Part shown: one piece after another, positions 60,280 to 64,000 of the stretch
How the letters are laid out: each line of letters begins with the position of its first letter
Numbering within the stretch: position 1 is the stretch's first letter
Source: Sphagnum compactum
Taxonomy: Eukaryota; Bryophyta; Sphagnopsida; Sphagnales
DNA length: 64,000 bases
Direction of reading: 5' to 3'
NCBI GenBank assembly: GCA_965153455.1
Contig: OZ234493.1
Span: forward strand, 14,188,213 to 14,252,212
Notes under the pieces: model-generated
What the model was told of the DNA's origin: nothing
The model's input: the letters and a program-made list of their open reading frames with translations, nothing else
Database searches by the model: none
Program-made: the position numbers and the translations under genes

Positions 60280-60310
<31 letters not shown>
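60280..60310. repeat. (AG)n microsatellite
   Basis: AG dinucleotide run of about 15 units, 350 bases after the SIN3-like stop codon. Confidence 0.95.
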
Positions 60311-60314
<4 letters not shown>

Positions 60315-60968
60315 CCATGTGGAATTCATGTGAACATCTTATGCATTAGAATGCAAATTTTCTGTTGCCAATTGTTCATTGTGACATTGTCCTCTTTGCT
60401 TCATTTTATCCTTGAACTCATGTGGAGTTTGTTTGGGTTGCTTTTTTGTTGGGGGGTTTTTTTTTTGGGTTTGTTTTTGCCTTAATCATATGCAAGTTTT
60501 TCATTAGCTTAACGAGCTTAATTAGAAACAACCATGTTTTGCAGGATTTTTGTTTATGGGTTGATAATTCCACAACTGGAGGGGTTGTGTACATCATCAT
60601 GATCATGGAATTTCTTACATGAATGATCTTGATGAGGTTTTCATATTCTTCGGGTTTTCTTTTATAGTTCAATTCTTATATCATTTTTTTGTTTCCAATT
60701 TAATCGGGTTTCCAGAATATTTTGCTGCAAGAGTTTATTAGATCCAAGTTTTTATTTATTTATTTATTTATTTTTATTTTTGTGATTGATCTGATTTTTC
60801 TGGAATTGATCAGACCCTTTCCTTGGTCACCAGAATTGCTCCATTCCCAAATCTGAGCTCTTGCTCTTGCTGTTGATCATCCCTTTGATTTTTCTCATGT
60901 TTGGCTTGTCTATTGCACCATCTTTTTTCTGTTTCCTTTTCATTCCTTTAAACCAAATTATGATAGTA

Positions 60969-61000
<32 letters not shown>

Positions 61001-61006
61001 TATTAT
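60969..61006. repeat. (TTA)n microsatellite
   Basis: About twelve TTA/ATT units with one interruption. Confidence 0.95.
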
Positions 61007-61059
61007 AAATTTTTAATAAATTAAATTTATCTGCTTAAGTTGGAAAATTGATGTATGCA

Positions 61060-62590
61060 ATATCAACACCACCCAACAAATTACATCATCAAAAAATACC
61101 ATTTCTTAGCCATCTCTTTTTTTTCAATGTCTAATGAACTCAAGCCTCATACATACATACTTGGATACAAACTAGAAACCCAATACGAGTTCTCTTTCAG
61201 GAAGTCATTACAATAAATGATTTGGTTTGAGTTTTTGCTCCTTGTCCTTAGAAGCTGCCAAAGACATATTTCATTACCTACCTTGAGCCTTGAGGAAGTC
61301 TCTCCAAATCTCTAACTGTCTTGAACTAGAGTAGTAGGTACATAAGTGGGTTTTTTTGTGGAGAATTTTCTCCAGTTCTTTATATATTTATATATTTTAT
61401 ATTTTTAAATATTTTATATTTGTTTATTTTTCTGTCACAAATTCTCTTTTTTGGGGGGAAATTTTACCAAAAGAAAATTTCTTTAATTTAAAATTTTATC
61501 AAAATATGTCACAATTGCCTACAATGTGAAAGGGTGCTCAAGATTTTCTACTTTCATATTTTTAATATCATCAAATTTTGGCTAGAGAGTAAAGTAGATT
61601 TTTAAAAATAATCCTGCCTAGTTCTGGCAACCAAATAGGCTAAATCATTGCCTAAATATGGCCACATGTCACTTTTTTTTCCTCTCAAAATATGGCAACT
61701 TTTGGCAATTGTTTTCCCAAAAAAAAGCTTTTGTAAAATTCACAATGGGCAACATCACACAATTGAGGGGAACAAAAAAATTAGAAAAACCAAAAGTGGT
61801 AAATTCCTTTGTTAATTTTGTAACAATAAAAGAACCAAATAAACAAGTCTCTATTTTTGCAATGTGGTGGACTTTGAATAAAATCATTCTCAAATTTTGA
61901 CCAGAAAAATGGAGAATTTTGCAGCTCTTGTCTTGATTTCTAAGGTCTTTTATGGTTTTGAAGTGAAAAATTTTCAATAGTTTGAAGTGGGCTGCAAAAT
62001 TCACTTATGCAAGTTCCCTTTTTTCTATAGCAAGTAGTAAGCAGGGATTTGTTTTTTCAATTTAGCAATATCAAGAATTTGGCAAAGCTTTCCAAAAAAA
62101 AATAGCAGAATTAGTTGAATTTACACTAGAACCAAAAAAAAAAATTCCAAAATTTTCCCAATTATTTCTGTCCAAAAAGACAACAAAATTGTTTTCACAA
62201 TTGCAAGGAAATACGGCACAATTAGTAGAAGAGCCATACATCACACCCAAAAAATCCACTTGGACATTCGCAAATGTACAACACACTAAGTAATTTTCCT
62301 TGGGCTTGTTACAATTCCACTAACTTCATGATTTAGTGCATGACACAACACCACCCACAATTAGGGTATCGTCATAATTTTATCATTCATTTCTTGGCTA
62401 TATCCACAACAGAGCTCACTCATGTCTATCTATGTTTATCGGCCCACATAAGATAGCAATTAAATTAAATTAAATTTCTTGGGTTTGAGTTTTTGATCCC
62501 GTCCTTAGAAGCTGCCAACCATTAAACTTTTTTTTTTAACCTTGAGAAGGTCTCTCCAAATCTCCAACTCTCTTGAAATAGATTACATCT
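61060..62590. repeat. Direct duplication about 1.26 kb apart with AT-rich repeats between
   Basis: 61060-61340 and 62340-62590 are diverged copies. Shared words in order are CAACACCACCCA, TTTCTTAGCCAT or TTTCTTGGCTAT, GGTTTGAGTTTTTG, GTCCTTAGAAGCTGCCA, and GTCTCTCCAAATCTC then CTTGAA. Between them lie a copy of the AT-rich dispersed family (61370-61660) and GCCATATTTGG-type sequence. The arrangement could be two LTR-like ends or a simple segmental duplication. Confidence 0.65.
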
Positions 62591-62734
62591 CATAACCTAC
62601 AAAACTTGTGTTATTATTCACACATTGGAGACAATTACTCAATACCCAAAACCAACAAAAGAACGCTAATTAGAAACCAATCAAAGATGATAACAAAATA
62701 ATAATAATAATAATAATAAGATGATTCAATCTTT

Positions 62735-63003
62735 AAGGAGAAAGTGAGTGTTCTTTGGAATTTTGATGGAATTTGGATGCAATCTTTAAACTTTTTTCCC
62801 AGATTTGGTTAATGTGTTTTTTTCCTCTATTCTCAACTCTTTGAAATTTAGCAGAGAATAGAATGATGTTAACACTTTAAAAGGAAAGAAAGTGAGTGTT
62901 CTTTTGGTACTTTGATACAATTTTGCAACTATTTCCTGAATTGGGTATCGTGGTTTTTTTTTTTCCTCTCTACTTCTCCAGTCTTTGAAGTTTAGCGGAG
63001 AAA
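62735..63003. repeat. Two-copy tandem duplication
   Basis: 62735-62860 and 62883-63003, offset 148, each running from GAAAGTGAGTGTTCTTT to TTTCCTCT and then TTTGAA followed by TTTAGC. The copies are diverged. They lie just beyond the 3' end of the minus-strand gene at the right edge. Confidence 0.75.
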
Positions 63004-63231
63004 ATAATTACCAGTTTTGTCACAAGAAATCATGCAGGCTTACTTTACTTGAAAGATTTAGATGAAGTTTAGATTCTCATGCTTGTAAATTCATGATCAG
63101 GTAGCCTTGGACGCTACTTAAACCTGGACTCCAAATCCTTCTAAATGCTAAGCAACAAATACTCAAAACAAAACGGGATATTGGGTCTTTACCAGATGAT
63201 GGATTTTGTATACAAAAGAAGACGAACATTG

Positions 63232-63675
63232 TCAAGACTTGTTGGTGAAGAAAATTTTCTTGTACTCTGCATATTTCCCAGAGAAATAATCATCAGGAGC
63301 CATATCAGCAGTCAATGTGATTTCGTCCACATCTCTTTCCTCACGCTGCTCGTTGGGAGCAATAGAGACTCTGTTGTTGGCCACTACTGTCGCCACCCAC
63401 CACTCTTGGAATTTCTTGGATTTGACAAGCTCATCAACACATGTCTCGGTGATGTCCAGTGCCTTATACTCCCCTCTGCTCAATGGCTTTGTATGTGGAG
63501 ACTTGTGAAATGTGGAGTATAACTCATGGTGTAACAAGTGTTGTACCACTGCCTCTTGTCTCTTCCCTGGCACCATACAATAATACATCAGTATCACAAG
63601 ATCAGGCAATATTGACTTAGGTTTTTTCCCAAATGATGTAGGGGTAAATACTAGGGACTTCATCCCACATAACAT
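63232..63675 (-). CDS. Unrecognised protein, C-terminal exon
   Basis: Open frame of up to 147 aa ending at TGA (63232). Composition is protein-like: KPKSILPDLVILMYYCMVPG, then HHELYSTFHKSPHTKPLSR, then DITETCVDELVKSKKFQEWW, an acidic patch near REERDVDEI, and a Tyr/Lys-rich end, GKYAEYKKIFFTNKS. I do not recognise the family. The frame is open only a little upstream of the Met at 63675, where a splice acceptor is likely, so this is probably the last exon of a gene whose earlier exon lies at 63738-63989. No transposase or known domain was seen. Confidence 0.42.
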   Translation of the reverse strand: MLCGMKSLVFTPTSFGKKPKSILPDLVILMYYCMVPGKRQEAVVQHLLHHELYSTFHKSPHTKPLSRGEYKALDITETCVDELVKSKKFQEWWVATVVANNRVSIAPNEQREERDVDEITLTADMAPDDYFSGKYAEYKKIFFTNKS

Positions 63676-63737
63676 GGGTTTATTGAAGACACCCAGACTC
63701 CTTCACATGTTACACTCAGTGTGTTTAACAAATGGGC

Positions 63738-63989
63738 TCAGATGATGCAACAGGATAAACTGAGACCTAATGATGCTTTTGGATGATTGTTGCCGACACA
63801 ACTCCTCATTGACAGAGCTTGTTCTCGCAACGCCAGTCCCTTCTTCCCAGGCATATTTTTCAGATTATCTGACTCACTCCGATTCATCATGATGATGGGT
63901 TTCTTCCCCTGCTGCTTCCTCACAGGAGAATGATGATGTGCAGCAGCTGGGGGGGATCTCTGCACATCTGATCTGTTCAGACAACACAT
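63738..63989 (-). CDS. Probable upstream exon of the same unrecognised gene (partial)
   Basis: Minus-strand frame open to the edge of the window, with basic, His/Pro/Ser-rich sequence: CCLNRSDVQRSPPAAAHHH, VRKQQGKKPIIMMNRSESDN and KKGLALREQALSMRSC. It lies in a different frame from 63232-63675, so joining them needs an intron. A candidate donor GTCTCAG lies near 63760 and a candidate acceptor just before 63690. The gene continues beyond 64000, so its start and full product cannot be judged. Confidence 0.35.
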   Translation of the reverse strand: MCCLNRSDVQRSPPAAAHHHSPVRKQQGKKPIIMMNRSESDNLKNMPGKKGLALREQALSMRSCVGNNHPKASLGLSLSCCII

Positions 63990-64000
63990 CTCAATCTGGA

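Noticed and set aside
1-64000. tRNA, rRNA, CRISPR or organelle-DNA insertions
   Set aside because: No clover-leaf arms with TTCRANNC loops, no rRNA core words, no regular spacer array and no recognisable plastid genes were seen on either strand by eye.

Overview
The window is nuclear DNA of a land plant, most likely a leptosporangiate fern of the Adiantum/Ceratopteris kind. Three things point there. The genes have plant-style GT..AG introns. They sit as small islands in very AT-rich, repeat-littered DNA. The largest gene is a PLS-class pentatricopeptide (PPR) protein whose near-identical 101-residue modules and OSB-like N-terminal PDF motif have, as I recall them, the wording of fern organellar RNA-editing factors. 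Species assignment is an inference; no database search was possible.

Layout. 1-9000 is AT-rich and essentially gene-free: a degraded gene-like fragment (about 2.55-3.35 kb), a long telomere-like degenerate repeat field (4.7-6.0 kb), a GC-rich minisatellite (7.85 kb) and a duplicated A-rich block (8.2-8.8 kb). 9.0-21 kb is the first gene island: a roughly 50-bp minisatellite, then a ten-exon plastid-type DedA/SNARE-associated (VTT) membrane protein (+), a two-exon HIG1-domain mitochondrial protein (+), and an intronless F-box/kelch gene (-). 21-41.9 kb is intergenic, with dispersed repeats, microsatellites, an orphan promoter-like motif cluster and a 230-bp transposon (37.6 kb) with an intact 8-bp target duplication and a captured zinc-knuckle coding segment. 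41.9-44.2 kb carries a six-exon gene (-) for an acidic, proline-directed-site-rich protein I do not recognise. 44.3-51 kb is intergenic. 51.25-55.5 kb carries the PDF-PPR gene (+), with a long intact repeat array but an E/DYW tail broken by two stops and two frameshifts. 59.1-59.9 kb is a small intronless SIN3-like protein with only two PAH domains (+). 63.2-64.0 kb holds the 3' part of an unrecognised gene (-) that runs off the window.

The genes look functionally independent: an organelle membrane protein, a respiratory-chain assembly factor, an SCF adaptor, an organellar RNA-binding protein and a corepressor fragment. The main novelty is structural. The introns of three different genes each hold a tandem duplication lying next to short runs of the plant telomere repeat. 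The PPR array keeps near-identical modules that differ at the base-recognition positions, while its editing domain has decayed. A small Pack-type element has caught a CCHC knuckle.
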